From: Variovorax sp. PBL-E5
GTDB taxonomy: Bacteria > Pseudomonadota > Gammaproteobacteria > Burkholderiales > Burkholderiaceae_C
Direction: 5' to 3'
Length of the DNA: 64,000 nt
Assembly (NCBI RefSeq): GCF_901827185.1
Contig: NZ_LR594671.1
Coordinates: forward strand, 4,676,001 to 4,740,000
Shown here piece after piece: positions 27,348 to 37,276 of the stretch; within the stretch, counting starts at the first letter, position 1, and the number at the start of each line of letters is the position of its first letter. The notes under the pieces were generated by a model. That model saw nothing but the letters and a program-made list of their open reading frames with translations. It searched no databases and had not been told where the DNA came from. The translations under genes and the position numbers were made by a program.

Positions 27348-29465
27348 ATGTTCCACCCAGCTTCCACCGATGGTGCCCGCGTGCGGGCATTTCTGAAACC
27401 GCGCTCGATCGCGATCATCGGCGCCTCGGCCGACGAGACCAAGATCGGCGGCCGGCCGATCCGCTACCTCCGGCTCGCCGGATACCAGGGTCCGATCTAT
27501 CCGATCAATCCCGGCCGCGAGGTCGTCCAGGGCCTGAAGTCCTACCCGACGCTGCAGGCCGTCGATGCCGAGGTCGATCTCGTGGTGATCGCGGTCCCGG
27601 CCCAGGACGTGCTGGCGGCCGTCGAAGCCTGCGCGGCAAAGGGCGTCAACGGCGCGATGGTGTTTTCGTCCGGCTTCGCCGAAGTCGACGAGGCCGGCCG
27701 CGCATTGCAGGCGCGCATCACCGAGGCCGCACGCAAGGGGAACGTGCCATTGCTCGGACCCAACTGCGCCGGCACCTTCAACGTGCGCGAGGGACTGCTG
27801 GCCACCTTCACCAGCGGCATCATCGACAAGCCGCCGCGTATCGGCTCCATCGGCATGGTGAGCCAGTCCGGCGCATTCGGCATCCACATGATCGTGCTGG
27901 CCGCCGAGCGCGAACTCGGTCTGTCGATGTGCCTGACCACGGGCAACCAGTCCGACGTCGACCTGTCCGAAGCCCTGGCCTATGTCGTCGAGGATCCCGA
28001 GACCGAGGTGATCGTGGCCATCATCGAAGGCGTCATCAATCCGCCGCGGCTGCTCGCCGCATTCGAAGCCGCACGCCGCAAGCGCAAGCCGGTGATCGTG
28101 CTCAAGCTCGGCCGATCCGAAGCGGGCGCGCGGGCCGCGGCATCGCACACCGCCAGCCTGGCCGGCTCGGACGAGATCTTCGATGCGATCCTGCGTCAGA
28201 ACAATGTCTACCGTGCGCATTCCATCGAGGAACTGATGGACGTGGCCTACGCCTGCTCGCTCAAGCGTTTTCCGATCAATGACAAGGTCGGCCTGATCAC
28301 GGTGTCCGGGGGCGTGGGCATCCTGATGGCGGACCAGGCCGAGGCGGCCGGCCTGCAGGTGGCGGAACTGCCGGCCGAGTCGCAGCGAGTGATCAAGGAA
28401 CTCCTGCCCTTCGCCGCCGCGCGCAACCCGGTGGATGTGACGGCCCAGGTCATCACGCACCCGCAATTGATCGGCCCGATGTTCGAGCAGCTGCTGACCG
28501 GCGGAGGCTTCGGATCGGCGGTGTGCTTCATCACGCACATCGCGCGCAACAAGGATCTGTTCGGCAAGCTGCTGCCTCATTTCGAGGAGGTGGCTCGCAA
28601 CCACGCGGATCGCTTTCTGGTGCTGTCGGCCCTGGCGAGCCCCGAAACCCGAAAACATCTGGAGGGCATGGGCTACGCGGTGTTCGAGGATCCGGGACGC
28701 GCGCTGAAGGCGATCAGCGCGCTGGTGAAATTCCGCCATGCGTTCGAGGCCGCGCCGCCCGAGACCCCGCCTGCGGTCCCCTCGGGCGCACTGGCGGTCC
28801 GGCACGGCCACACGTACGACGAATTTCAAGCCAAGAAGATGCTGCTGTCGGCCGGCATCCCTTGCGCCGCCGAGAGCCTCGCGACCTCGGCGCAGGCAGC
28901 CGTCGTCGAAGCGGAAAGGATCGGCTTTCCCCTGGTGATGAAGATCGTCTCGCCGGATATCCAGCACAAGTCGGAAATCGGCGGCGTGCTGCTCAACGTG
29001 AGATCCGTCCAGGAAGTTCGCGAAGGCTACGCGACGCTGATGGACCGGGCCGAGACCCATGCGCCGGGCGCGCGCATCGCCGGCGTGCTGCTCGCGCAGC
29101 AAGTCCAGGGCGGCGTCGAGACCATCCTGGGCGTCATGCGCGACCCGGTGTACGGACCCATGGTGATGTTCGGTCTCGGCGGGGTGTTCGTCGAAGTGCT
29201 CAAGGACGTGACCTTCCGCCGTGCGCCCTTCGGCCCTTCCGAGGCGCGGCGCATGATCCGCGAAGTGAAGGGCTACGCGATGCTTCAGGGCGTGCGTGGC
29301 GCGCCGCCCGCCGACGAGGACGCGCTGGTCCAGGCGCTGACGCGCCTGTCCGCCTATGCGGCCGCCCAGGGCGATGCGCTGGAGAGCATCGACGTCAACC
29401 CCTTCATCGTGATGCCCAAGGGACGCGGCGCGCTGGCGGTCGATGCGCTGATCCAGTCGAACTGA
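27348..29465 (+). CDS. ADP-forming acyl-CoA synthetase (single-chain ACD)
   Basis: A 705-residue fusion of the alpha and beta parts of an ADP-forming acyl-CoA ligase. An N-terminal CoA-binding Rossmann domain opens with SIAIIGASADETKIGG, the succinyl-CoA-ligase-like domain carries the phosphohistidine H267 in SHTASLAGSDEIF, and a C-terminal ATP-grasp domain begins near residue 490 with YDEFQAKKMLLSAGIP and ends in VNPFIV. The family makes or breaks acyl-CoA with ADP and phosphate, so it can capture energy from a thioester. It lies 14 bases after the ACAD gene and is closed by a strong hairpin at 29472-29506. Confidence 0.88.
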   Translation: MFHPASTDGARVRAFLKPRSIAIIGASADETKIGGRPIRYLRLAGYQGPIYPINPGREVVQGLKSYPTLQAVDAEVDLVVIAVPAQDVLAAVEACAAKGVNGAMVFSSGFAEVDEAGRALQARITEAARKGNVPLLGPNCAGTFNVREGLLATFTSGIIDKPPRIGSIGMVSQSGAFGIHMIVLAAERELGLSMCLTTGNQSDVDLSEALAYVVEDPETEVIVAIIEGVINPPRLLAAFEAARRKRKPVIVLKLGRSEAGARAAASHTASLAGSDEIFDAILRQNNVYRAHSIEELMDVAYACSLKRFPINDKVGLITVSGGVGILMADQAEAAGLQVAELPAESQRVIKELLPFAAARNPVDVTAQVITHPQLIGPMFEQLLTGGGFGSAVCFITHIARNKDLFGKLLPHFEEVARNHADRFLVLSALASPETRKHLEGMGYAVFEDPGRALKAISALVKFRHAFEAAPPETPPAVPSGALAVRHGHTYDEFQAKKMLLSAGIPCAAESLATSAQAAVVEAERIGFPLVMKIVSPDIQHKSEIGGVLLNVRSVQEVREGYATLMDRAETHAPGARIAGVLLAQQVQGGVETILGVMRDPVYGPMVMFGLGGVFVEVLKDVTFRRAPFGPSEARRMIREVKGYAMLQGVRGAPPADEDALVQALTRLSAYAAAQGDALESIDVNPFIVMPKGRGALAVDALIQSN

Positions 29466-29471
29466 AAGACG

Positions 29472-29506
29472 CTGCGCCCGGCGGCCTTCGAGGCCGCCGG
29501 GCGCAG
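29472..29506. terminator. Bidirectional hairpin between convergent genes
   Basis: A perfect 15-bp inverted repeat, CTGCGCCCGGCGGCC and its complement, around the loop TTCGA. It lies six bases after the ACD ligase stop and five before the end of the convergent Bug receptor gene, so it can end both transcripts. There is no good T-tract on either side. Confidence 0.75.
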
Positions 29507-29511
29507 TCCGC

Positions 29512-30495
29512 TCATTCCTCGGTGCTGATGCCCGTGCGGTCGATCACCTTCTTCCACTTGGCCAGTTCCGAGTCGACGTGACGGGCCAGGTCGGCCGGCG
29601 TGCCGCCCTTGACCATGCCGCCGCTGTTGGTCACCCAATCGGCCACCGCCGGCGCTTTCAATGCCTTGTTGGCCGCGGCATTGAGGCGCTGGACGATCGC
29701 CTCCGGCACGCCGGCCGGATAGTGCAGGGAAATCCACGACACGACCTCGAAGTCCTGCATGCCGGGCGTTTCGGCCACGGCAGGAATGTCCGGCGCGGCC
29801 GGCGACCGGGTCTTGCTGGTCACCGCCAGCGCGCGCAAGGCGCCGGTCTTGACGTGCGGCATGGCCGTCGAGAAATCGGAGAAGACGATATCCACCTGCC
29901 CGCCGAGCAATGCGGTAATGGCCGGTGCGCCGCCCTGATAGTGAATGCCGGTGATGAAGACGTTGGCCATCGACTTGAACAATTCCGCCGACAGGAAGAA
30001 CGTCGTGCCGATGCCGGCTGAACCGTAGTTGAGCGCACCGGGCTTGGCCTTGGCGAGCGAGATGAGTTCCGCCACGTTCCGGGGCGAGCGCGTCGGGTTG
30101 ATGACCAGCACGTTCGGATGCGCGGCCAGCAGGATCACCGGCTCGAAGTTCCTGACGGGGTCGTAGCCCAGCTTCTTGTGCAGGGCCGGCAGAGAACCGT
30201 GAGAGGCGATCTGGCTCAGCAGCACGGTGTAGCCATCGGGCGCGGCCTGCGCCGCGACGCGAGTGCCGAGCAAGCCGGCGGCGCCGGGCCGGTTCTGCAC
30301 GATGACCGACTGCGCCAGCGAGGTCGAGAGTTCCTTGGCCACCAGCCTGGCAAGCACATCGGTCACGCCACCCGGCGGGAACGGCACGATGATGGTGATG
30401 GGCTTGTCGTGCGGCCATTCCGCGTGGGCGGCGCCTCCCATCGTCATGGCCAGGGCCACCAGCCCCGACATGAGAAATCTGTTGAGTCTGCGCAT
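29512..30495 (-). CDS. Bug-type tripartite tricarboxylate transporter receptor
   Basis: A 327-residue periplasmic receptor. It has a 25-residue signal peptide ending AAHA before EWPHDKPITIIVPFPPGG, and APDGYTVLLSQ and YGSAGIGTT around the ligand site. The ATG at 30495 follows CAGGAGACAAATCG, the recurrent leader of this region. It is a monocistronic unit, convergent with the ligase operon and divergent from the binding-protein operon, and carries its own promoter element 81 bases upstream. No TctAB partner is visible. A carboxylate ligand is expected from the family. Confidence 0.88.
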   Translation of the reverse strand: MRRLNRFLMSGLVALAMTMGGAAHAEWPHDKPITIIVPFPPGGVTDVLARLVAKELSTSLAQSVIVQNRPGAAGLLGTRVAAQAAPDGYTVLLSQIASHGSLPALHKKLGYDPVRNFEPVILLAAHPNVLVINPTRSPRNVAELISLAKAKPGALNYGSAGIGTTFFLSAELFKSMANVFITGIHYQGGAPAITALLGGQVDIVFSDFSTAMPHVKTGALRALAVTSKTRSPAAPDIPAVAETPGMQDFEVVSWISLHYPAGVPEAIVQRLNAAANKALKAPAVADWVTNSGGMVKGGTPADLARHVDSELAKWKKVIDRTGISTEE

Positions 30496-30576
30496 CGATT
30501 TGTCTCCTGAATGCTCGTTGCTCCGCACGGGAAGGTGTGCCTGGAGAAGCGTGGATTGAAGGCCGCCGCGGCCACG

Positions 30577-30588
30577 TCGACAATCGAA
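30577..30588 (-). promoter_or_regulatory. Catabolic-cluster promoter element, copy 5
   Basis: Reads TTCGATTGTCGA toward the Bug receptor gene, after CACAAAACTT; it departs from copies 2 and 3 only in the last two bases. A TTCAAT, weakly -10-like, lies 17 bp beyond TTGTCG. It forms a divergent pair with copy 6, about 100 bp away. Confidence 0.52.
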
Positions 30589-30683
30589 AAGTTTTGTGCT
30601 GTCTTCAAGCTGGCTCAAGCCAGTTGCGCAGCGCGGCCACCCGCACCAAGGGTTGAGAATAAGTATGCGTAGCCGCAAAACAA

Positions 30684-30695
30684 TTCGATTGAGAG
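30684..30695 (+). promoter_or_regulatory. Catabolic-cluster promoter element, copy 6
   Basis: Reads TTCGATTGAGAG toward the binding-protein operon and follows CCGCAAAACAA, the same flank as copy 3. It lies 89 bases before ATG 30785. The downstream half differs (GAGAG for GTCAG), so it may be a weaker site or a different activity level. Confidence 0.5.
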
Positions 30696-30784
30696 CGGCG
30701 AACGCGTTTGACACACTGCGGCCACCAACAACCTGGGACACGGAGCGCACGATCAGTCGCCCGCCAGACAAGGAGACAAGCCGC

Positions 30785-32032
30785 ATGAAGACTCACGCAA
30801 GCGCAAGCTTGGCCATCCACGCGCCACGGCGCCTCGCCATGCGCGCCGCCGTGGCCGCCGGACTCCTGCTGTCCTTCGGCTGCATGGCCCAATCATCGGC
30901 ACCGATCAAGATCGGCGTCCTCAATGACCAATCGGGCATCGCCGCGTCGCTGAGCGGCCAGGGCAGCGTGGTCGCGGCGCGCATGGCGGTCGAGGACTTC
31001 GGCGGCAGCGTCGCCGGCCGCAAGGTCGAAGTGGTCTATGCCGACCATCAGTACAAGCCCGATGTCGGGTCCGCGATCGTGCGGCGGTGGTTCGATACCG
31101 AAGGGGTCACGGCGGTGGTCGACGTGCCGAGTTCGGCGGTCGCGCTCGCGGTCCAGGAAGTCACGCGGCAGGCCAACCGGGTCGCGCTGTTCACCTCGCC
31201 GGCAGCGTCGCAGCTGACGGGGAAGGCCTGCTCGCCGAACGGCATCCAGTGGGCGCAGGACACCTACGGCATGGCCAATGGCGCGCCGCCCGAACTGCTC
31301 AAGACCGGCAGCGACAGCTGGTACTTCATCACCATCGACTACGCCTACGGCACCGCCACCGAGAAAGACGCCCGCGACGTGATCGAGGCCCATCGCGGCA
31401 AGGTGGTGGGTTCGGTCAAGCATGCGGCCAATGCGGGCGACTTCTCGTCGCAGCTGCTGCAGGCACAGGCCTCCAAGGCCAAGGTGATCGCGCTCGCCAC
31501 TGCCGGCGACGACATGTCGAATCTCGTGAAGCAGGCGGCCGAGTTCGGCATCTCGGGCCATGGGCAGACCATCGCGCCGCTCACCACGGCGATGTTCAAC
31601 GCGGTGCATGGACTCGGCCTGAAGAGCGCGTCCGGCCTGGTCTTCACCGAATCCTTCTACTGGGACCGCAACGACAAGTCGCGCCAGTTCTCCAAGCGCT
31701 TCCTCGCCAAGCACGGCACCATGCCCTCGGCCATCCAGGGCGACACCTACAGCGCGGTCACGCACTACCTGAAGGCGCTGGCGACCGGCGTGAATCCGAT
31801 GGACGGCATCGCGGTGGTCAAGGCCATGCGCGACATCCCCGGCGACGATTTCGGCTCGCCCGCGAAGGTGCGCGTCGACGGCCGCGTCGAACGCGACCTC
31901 TACATGTTCAAGGTCAAGACGCCCGAACAATCGAAGTACGCGTGGGACTACTACACCCTGCAGAAGACGCTGCCCGCCGCCAGCGTCACGCGGGCACCCA
32001 CGACCGAGTGCTCCCTGGTCAAGGCGCTCTGA
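30785..32032 (+). CDS. Branched-chain-amino-acid-type ABC substrate-binding protein
   Basis: A 415-residue periplasmic binding protein. Its N-terminus is long and basic, with a hydrophobic core MRAAVAAGLLLSFGCMAQS; cleavage after AQS or nearby is likely, and the cysteine in FGCMA could be a lipobox only if translation starts later. The mature region starts APIKIGVLNDQSG. It is a paralogue of the protein at 6537-7736 along the full length. It is the first gene of the operon that also encodes livGFHM, so it is the main candidate receptor for that transporter. The ribosome site is AAGGAGACAAGCCGC. Confidence 0.9.
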   Translation: MKTHASASLAIHAPRRLAMRAAVAAGLLLSFGCMAQSSAPIKIGVLNDQSGIAASLSGQGSVVAARMAVEDFGGSVAGRKVEVVYADHQYKPDVGSAIVRRWFDTEGVTAVVDVPSSAVALAVQEVTRQANRVALFTSPAASQLTGKACSPNGIQWAQDTYGMANGAPPELLKTGSDSWYFITIDYAYGTATEKDARDVIEAHRGKVVGSVKHAANAGDFSSQLLQAQASKAKVIALATAGDDMSNLVKQAAEFGISGHGQTIAPLTTAMFNAVHGLGLKSASGLVFTESFYWDRNDKSRQFSKRFLAKHGTMPSAIQGDTYSAVTHYLKALATGVNPMDGIAVVKAMRDIPGDDFGSPAKVRVDGRVERDLYMFKVKTPEQSKYAWDYYTLQKTLPAASVTRAPTTECSLVKAL

Positions 32033-32937
32033 TGCCGGAGCCGATCGCATTCCTGGGCATCGGCAACCTCGGCCTGCCGATGGCGACGAACCTGCTGAAG
32101 GCAGGCTATCCGGTCGTCGCCTTCGATCCCTCTGCCGAGCGCCTCGCGCTGCTCGCGCAGCGCGGCGCGCAGGCGGCCCGCCATGGCGCCGATGCGGTGC
32201 GGGAGGCCGGCGTCGTCGTGACCATGGTACCGAGCGGCAAGGAACTCCGGCAGGTGTTCTTCGACGACGGTGTGCTTGCCGCGGCCCGACCCGGGACGCT
32301 CTTCATCGACTGCTCGACCGTCGACACGGAAAGTGCGCGCCATGTGAAGCAGGCGGCGCACGCCGCCGGCCACATGATGGTCGACGCGCCGGTTTCCGGC
32401 GGCTCGGTGCGCGCCGAACAGGCCACGCTGACGATCATGGTGGGCGCCACCGACGAGGCCTTCGCGCGCGCGCGGCCGGTGCTGGCGGCGATGGCATCGG
32501 TGGTGCGGCACCTGGGGCCCGAGGGCACCGGCCTGCTGGCCAAGATCTGCAACAACATGATCGCCGGCGTGACGCAGGTGGCGGTTTCCGAGGCCTTCGT
32601 GCTCGCGCGGCAGCTGGGCCTCGACACCCAGCAGTTCTTCGAGGTCGTCGCGAACTCCTCGGGCCAGTGCTGGGCCGTGACCACCAACTGCCCGGTGCCG
32701 GGACCGGTGCCGAGCTCGCCGGCGAACTTCGACTACCGGCCCGGCGGCGCCGCCACGATGCTGCAGAAGGATCTGTCGCTGGCCCAGGCTGCCGCGCGCG
32801 AGGCGGGCGTGCCGATTCCGATGGCGACCCAGGCCCTGAGCCTCTACACGCAGCTCTGCGATTCGGGGCTGGGGCATCTGGACGTCTCGGCCATCATCAA
32901 GTTGTATTCCCCTGTGCACACGCCCGCGCCGAAATGA
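32032..32937 (+). CDS. mmsB: 3-hydroxyisobutyrate dehydrogenase-like enzyme
   Basis: A 301-residue beta-hydroxyacid dehydrogenase. It has the Rossmann motif FLGIGNLGLPMA, the substrate signature DAPVSGGSVRAEQATL and the catalytic lysine K171 in LLAKICNNM. It resembles valine-pathway 3-hydroxyisobutyrate dehydrogenase more closely than the paralogue at 7742, including the PVPGPVPSSPAN stretch. The ATG shares one base with the binding-protein stop (TGATG) and the end overlaps the ligase start by ATGA. Methylmalonate semialdehyde would link alpha-methyl-branched degradation to central metabolism; this is inference. Confidence 0.85.
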   Translation: MPEPIAFLGIGNLGLPMATNLLKAGYPVVAFDPSAERLALLAQRGAQAARHGADAVREAGVVVTMVPSGKELRQVFFDDGVLAAARPGTLFIDCSTVDTESARHVKQAAHAAGHMMVDAPVSGGSVRAEQATLTIMVGATDEAFARARPVLAAMASVVRHLGPEGTGLLAKICNNMIAGVTQVAVSEAFVLARQLGLDTQQFFEVVANSSGQCWAVTTNCPVPGPVPSSPANFDYRPGGAATMLQKDLSLAQAAAREAGVPIPMATQALSLYTQLCDSGLGHLDVSAIIKLYSPVHTPAPK

Positions 32938-34895
32938 CAGCTGCCATACCTCTGCAGGCCGACGACGGTTTCCGCTGGCGTCCGACCGCGCAGCAGACCT
33001 CCGCGAGCCGCCTCGCCGCGCTGCTGCGCCATGTCGGCCTCGGCAGCTATCACGCGCTGGTGGCATGGTCGCGCGAAGAGCCGGATCGCTTCTGGGCCTC
33101 GATCCTCGAATTCAGCGGCATCCGGTTCTATCGTCCCTATGAGCGTCTCTGCGACCTGAGCGAGGGCGTGCCATGGCCCCGCTGGTGCGTGGGCGGCACC
33201 ACCAACCTCGTGCTCAACACCCTCGACCGGCAGATCGCTGCCGGGCGCGGCGCGCATCCGGCGCTGGTCTGGGTGGGGGAGGACGGAAGGTCGGTCAGCT
33301 GGGACTACGACGAGCTTCAGCGCCAGACGTGCCGCATCGCCGCCAGCCTGGTCAAGCTGGGCTGCAAGGCCGGCGAATCGGTCGCCCTCTTCATGCCGAT
33401 CCTGCCCGAGACGGTGGCCGTCTTCTATGCCGTCGCCAAGATCGGCGCGATCGCGCTGCCGCTGTTCTCGGGCTTCGGCGCCGATGCGGTCGCCACCCGC
33501 GTCAATGCGGGGGGTGCCAGGCTGATCGTCACGGCGGACGGCGCACGCCGGCGCGGCAAGACCCTGCCGATGAAGACCGTCATCGATGCGGCCCGGCCCG
33601 CGATGCCGCAGCTGGCGCACGTCGTCGTTCTCGACGCACTCGGCTGCGGATGGGATCGCCAGCCGGGCGACCTCGGCTGGGATGAATTCCTCGCGGGCGC
33701 ACCGACCGACTACCCGACCGCGCAACTCGATGCCGAGGCGCCCCTGATGGTGCTCTACACCTCCGGCACGACGGGCGTTCCCAAGGGCGCGGTCCACACC
33801 CACGTGGGCTTCCTCGCGAAGATGTCCCTGGACTACAACATCTTCAACGAGACCGGGCCCGACGACCGCTTCATCTGGATGTCGGACCTCGGCTGGCTGG
33901 TCGGGCCGGCGCAGATCGCGACGACGGGCATGGTCGGCGCGACGCTCGTGCTGGCGGAAGGCGTGCCCGACTATCCGGCCAACGACCGCCTGTTGCGGCT
34001 CGCGTCGCAGCACAAGGTGACTGTGTTCGGCCTGTCGCCGACGCTGGCCCGCATGATGAAGGCGGGCGTCTCGGCCGGCGCTGCGCGCATCGACATGTCC
34101 GCGATCCGGATCGTGATCTCCGGCGGGGAGCCGTGGGATCTTCCGACCTGGGAATGGACGATGGACTACATGTGCCGCGGCGTCGCACCGATCATGAATC
34201 ACTGCGGCGGCACCGAGATCGGCACGCTGGTGCTGAGCTCCATTCTCGACCCGATGAAGCCGGGCGGCTTCTCCGGCCCCGCGCCGGGCACCGGTGCGGA
34301 CATCGTCGATGCCGACGGCCGCAGCCTGCCGCCGGGCGAGATCGGCGAGCTCGTGATGAAGCAGGCGTCGATGGGCACCACCCGGGGCCTCTGGAAGGAC
34401 CGCGAGCGCTACCTCGAGAGCTACTGGTCGCGCATCCCCGGCATGTGGGTGCAGGGCGACCTGGCATCGCGCGATGCGCAGGGCATCTGGTACGTGCACG
34501 GCCGATCGGACGACACGCTGAAGATCGCCGGCAAGCGAACCGGACCGACCGAGATCGAGACCGCGCTGCTCTCCTCCGGTGAACTGGGCGAGGCCTGCGC
34601 GGTCGGCGTGCCGGATGCGGTGAAGGGCTACGCGCTGGTCTGCGTCGTGGTGCCGCGGCCGGACACCCGGATGGAAGGCCTGCCGGATCGCCTGAAGGCC
34701 GTGGTGGTGTCGAAGCTCGGCGCCTCCTACGCGCCGAAGGAGGTGATCACGGTCGAGGCGCTGCCGAAGAACCGCACCGGCAAGCTGGTGCGGCGGCTGG
34801 TGCGCAACGCCTTGTCGGGGCAGCCGCTCGGCGACCTGTCGTCGATCGTGAACCCCGAAGCAGTCGACGTGCTGCACGCACGCGCTGCCGCCTGA
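32934..34895 (+). CDS. Acetyl-CoA-synthetase-like AMP-forming acyl-CoA ligase
   Basis: A 653-residue ANL ligase of the acetyl/propionyl-CoA synthetase type, with an N-terminal cap region (WSREEPDRFWASILEFSGI). The phosphate loop YTSGTTGVPKG lies at residues 275-285, MNHCGGTEIG near 420, the hinge HGRSDDTLKIAGKR near 522-535, and K617 in KNRTGKLVRR is the adenylation lysine. Short or medium carboxylic acids are typical substrates. The start ATG overlaps the HIBADH stop (ATGA). Together with the liv genes it probably activates the imported acid. Confidence 0.88.
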   Translation: MTAAIPLQADDGFRWRPTAQQTSASRLAALLRHVGLGSYHALVAWSREEPDRFWASILEFSGIRFYRPYERLCDLSEGVPWPRWCVGGTTNLVLNTLDRQIAAGRGAHPALVWVGEDGRSVSWDYDELQRQTCRIAASLVKLGCKAGESVALFMPILPETVAVFYAVAKIGAIALPLFSGFGADAVATRVNAGGARLIVTADGARRRGKTLPMKTVIDAARPAMPQLAHVVVLDALGCGWDRQPGDLGWDEFLAGAPTDYPTAQLDAEAPLMVLYTSGTTGVPKGAVHTHVGFLAKMSLDYNIFNETGPDDRFIWMSDLGWLVGPAQIATTGMVGATLVLAEGVPDYPANDRLLRLASQHKVTVFGLSPTLARMMKAGVSAGAARIDMSAIRIVISGGEPWDLPTWEWTMDYMCRGVAPIMNHCGGTEIGTLVLSSILDPMKPGGFSGPAPGTGADIVDADGRSLPPGEIGELVMKQASMGTTRGLWKDRERYLESYWSRIPGMWVQGDLASRDAQGIWYVHGRSDDTLKIAGKRTGPTEIETALLSSGELGEACAVGVPDAVKGYALVCVVVPRPDTRMEGLPDRLKAVVVSKLGASYAPKEVITVEALPKNRTGKLVRRLVRNALSGQPLGDLSSIVNPEAVDVLHARAAA

Positions 34896-34967
34896 GCCGA
34901 ACGCAGTTTTGCAACCGTCCCGGCGATGCGGATCGGCCCGTTCGCCCGCTCGCAGAGAGATACCGCC

Positions 34968-35768
34968 ATGCACTATCCAGACTACGAATCGATCATCCTC
35001 GACCGCCCGGCGCCGCGCGTGCTGCGCATCACGATGTCGCGCGGCGACATGAACGGCATGGACTATCAGCTGCACCACGACATGGGCGAGATCTGGCGGC
35101 TGATCGACGACGACCCGGATACCAGCGTCGCGATCGTCACCGGCCAGGGCCGCGCGTTCTCCGCCGGCTCGGACTTCGAGGGCCTGGACAAGATCGTCGA
35201 CAGCCACGAGTGGCGCGAGCGCATGTGGAAGGACGGCCGGCGCATGGTGGAGAACATGATCCACATGAGCAAGCCCGTGATCTCGGCCATCAGCGGCACC
35301 GCGGCCGGCGGCGGCCTGGTGGTGGCGCTGCTGGCCGACATCTCGGTGGTGGGCAAGACGGTCAAGCTGGTCGACCCGCACACGCGCATCGGCGTCGCGG
35401 CCGGCGACCATGCGGCGCTGATCTGGCCGCTTCTGTGCAGCTTCGCGAAGGCCAAGTACTACCTGATGCTCGGCGAGCCGATCCTCGGCGAGGAGGCCGA
35501 GCGGATCGGCCTCGTGACCATGGCCGTCGACGATGACCAGGTGATGCAGCGCGCGCTCGCGATCGCCGAGCGGCTGGTTCAGGCGGCGCCCGGCGCGGTG
35601 CGTTTCACCAAATACTCGATGAACAACTGGCTGCGGATGATGTGGCCTTCCTTCGATGCCTCGCTGGCGCTCGAGATCCTGGGCTTCTCCGGCCCGGAAG
35701 CGCGCGAGGGCGTGGCCGCGCTCACGCAGCGCCGCAAGCCGCGCTTCGATCCCGGCTCCGCCGCCTGA
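34968..35768 (+). CDS. Crotonase-family protein, divergent active site
   Basis: A 266-residue crotonase homologue. The oxyanion-hole region is [11 protein letters not shown], but the hydratase glutamates are missing: the first site reads [11 protein letters not shown] and the second [36 protein letters not shown] at the N-terminus is also unusual. It may be a hydrolase, decarboxylase or dehalogenase-like member rather than a hydratase. GAGAGA precedes ATG 34968. It lies between the ligase and livG in one operon, so its substrate is probably the freshly formed acyl-CoA. Confidence 0.8.
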   Translation: MHYPDYESIILDRPAPRVLRITMSRGDMNGMDYQLHHDMGEIWRLIDDDPDTSVAIVTGQGRAFSAGSDFEGLDKIVDSHEWRERMWKDGRRMVENMIHMSKPVISAISGTAAGGGLVVALLADISVVGKTVKLVDPHTRIGVAAGDHAALIWPLLCSFAKAKYYLMLGEPILGEEAERIGLVTMAVDDDQVMQRALAIAERLVQAAPGAVRFTKYSMNNWLRMMWPSFDASLALEILGFSGPEAREGVAALTQRRKPRFDPGSAA

Positions 35769-35791
35769 GCCTCACCCTTACACGCCATCCG

Positions 35792-36550
35792 ATGACCTCC
35801 GACATCGTGCTGCAGACCGAAGACCTGAGCCGGGACTTCCTCGGCTTCGTGGCCGTGGACCGGGTCAACCTGCGCGTCAGGCGCGGCACCATCCACGCGC
35901 TCATCGGTCCGAACGGCGCGGGCAAGACCACCCTCTTCCATCTGCTGACCGGCTTCCTGGCGCCGAGCAGCGGCCGCATCCGCTACCGGGACCGGGACAT
36001 CACGCGGAGGAACCCGGCCGACCTGGCCCGCGAGGGTCTGGTGCGCTCGTTCCAGATCTCCGCGGTCTTCCCGCACCTTCCGGTGCGCGAGAACGTGCGG
36101 CTGGCGCTGCAGCGCCGGCGCGGCGACTCGTTCCACTTCCTGCGCTCCGAACGCAGGCTGGCGGTACTCGACGCGCGCGCGGACGAGTTGCTCGATGCGG
36201 TCGGCCTCGCGTCCTTCGCATCGATCCGCGCGGTCGAGCTGTCGTACGGACGCAAGCGGGCGCTCGAGCTGGCCACCACGCTCGCGCTCGACCCCGAGGT
36301 GATGCTGCTGGACGAACCCATGGCCGGCCTGGGCCTGGAGGACGTCGCGCTCATTTCGGCGCTGATCAAGAAGGTGGCGCGCAACCGGACCGTCCTGATG
36401 GTGGAACACAACCTGAACGTGATCGCCGAGCTGTCGGACTGCATCACCGTGCTCATGCGCGGCCAGGTCCTGGCCGAAGGCGACTACGCCAGCGTCTCGG
36501 CCAATCCCGAGGTCCGCGCGGCCTACCTGGGAGTCGAAGATGCACCCTGA
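35792..36550 (+). CDS. livG: ABC transporter ATP-binding protein LivG-type
   Basis: A 252-residue ATPase of the branched-chain amino acid uptake family. Walker A GPNGAGKT is at residues 39-46, the signature reads [12 protein letters not shown] as usual for LivG, and Walker B is VMLLDEP followed by the D-loop MAGLG. The C-terminus AYLGVEDAP is typical. It overlaps livF by 11 bases. With LivF, LivH, LivM and a periplasmic receptor it forms an importer; here the neighbouring catabolic genes argue for an organic-acid substrate rather than leucine. Confidence 0.9.
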   Translation: MTSDIVLQTEDLSRDFLGFVAVDRVNLRVRRGTIHALIGPNGAGKTTLFHLLTGFLAPSSGRIRYRDRDITRRNPADLAREGLVRSFQISAVFPHLPVRENVRLALQRRRGDSFHFLRSERRLAVLDARADELLDAVGLASFASIRAVELSYGRKRALELATTLALDPEVMLLDEPMAGLGLEDVALISALIKKVARNRTVLMVEHNLNVIAELSDCITVLMRGQVLAEGDYASVSANPEVRAAYLGVEDAP

Positions 36551-37262
36551 CGCGCCCGACGCCACCGCCCTGCTGTCGGTGCGGGGCCTGCAGGCCTGGT
36601 ATGGCGAATCGCACGTGCTGCACGGCATGGACATCGACGTGCGCCGCGGCGAGGTCGTGACCCTGCTCGGGCGCAACGGCGCCGGCAAGACCACCACGCT
36701 GCGCGCGCTCATGGGCGTGCAGGAGAAACGCCAGGGCTCGGTGCGCTTCGCGGGCCAGGAAACCATCGGCCTGAGTTCGGACCGCATCGCGCGCCTGGGC
36801 CTGGCCTACTGCCCGGAGGAGCGCGGCATCTTCGCCTCGCTCGATGTCGAAGAGAACCTCATGCTGCCGCCGGTGATCGCCAAGGGCGGCATGACGGCCG
36901 AGGAGATCTTCACGCTGTTCCCCAACCTGCGCGAGCGGCGCCGCAGTCCGGGCACCAAGCTGTCGGGCGGTGAACAGCAGATGCTGGCGATCGCCCGGAT
37001 CCTGCGCACCGGTGCCTCGATGCTGCTGCTCGACGAGCCGACCGAGGGTCTGGCGCCGATCATCATCCAGCAGATCGGCGCGGCCTTGCGGCTGCTCAAG
37101 CAGCGCGGCTTCACGATCATCCTGGTCGAGCAGAACTTCCGCTTCGCCGCCACCGTCGCCGACCGTCACTACGTGGTCGAGCACGGGCGCGTGATCGACG
37201 GTTTCGCGAACAGCGAGATCGCCCGCAACATGGACACGCTGCGCCGCGCGCTCGGCGTCTGA
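36540..37262 (+). CDS. livF: ABC transporter ATP-binding protein LivF-type
   Basis: A 240-residue ATPase. Walker A GRNGAGKT lies at residues 44-51, the signature [15 protein letters not shown] follows, and Walker B is [14 protein letters not shown]. The region [18 protein letters not shown] is characteristic of LivF. The start lies inside the end of livG. It pairs with LivG in the nucleotide-binding dimer on the cytoplasmic face of the transporter. Confidence 0.9.
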   Translation: MHPDAPDATALLSVRGLQAWYGESHVLHGMDIDVRRGEVVTLLGRNGAGKTTTLRALMGVQEKRQGSVRFAGQETIGLSSDRIARLGLAYCPEERGIFASLDVEENLMLPPVIAKGGMTAEEIFTLFPNLRERRRSPGTKLSGGEQQMLAIARILRTGASMLLLDEPTEGLAPIIIQQIGAALRLLKQRGFTIILVEQNFRFAATVADRHYVVEHGRVIDGFANSEIARNMDTLRRALGV

Positions 37263-37276
37263 GAGGACATTCCAGC

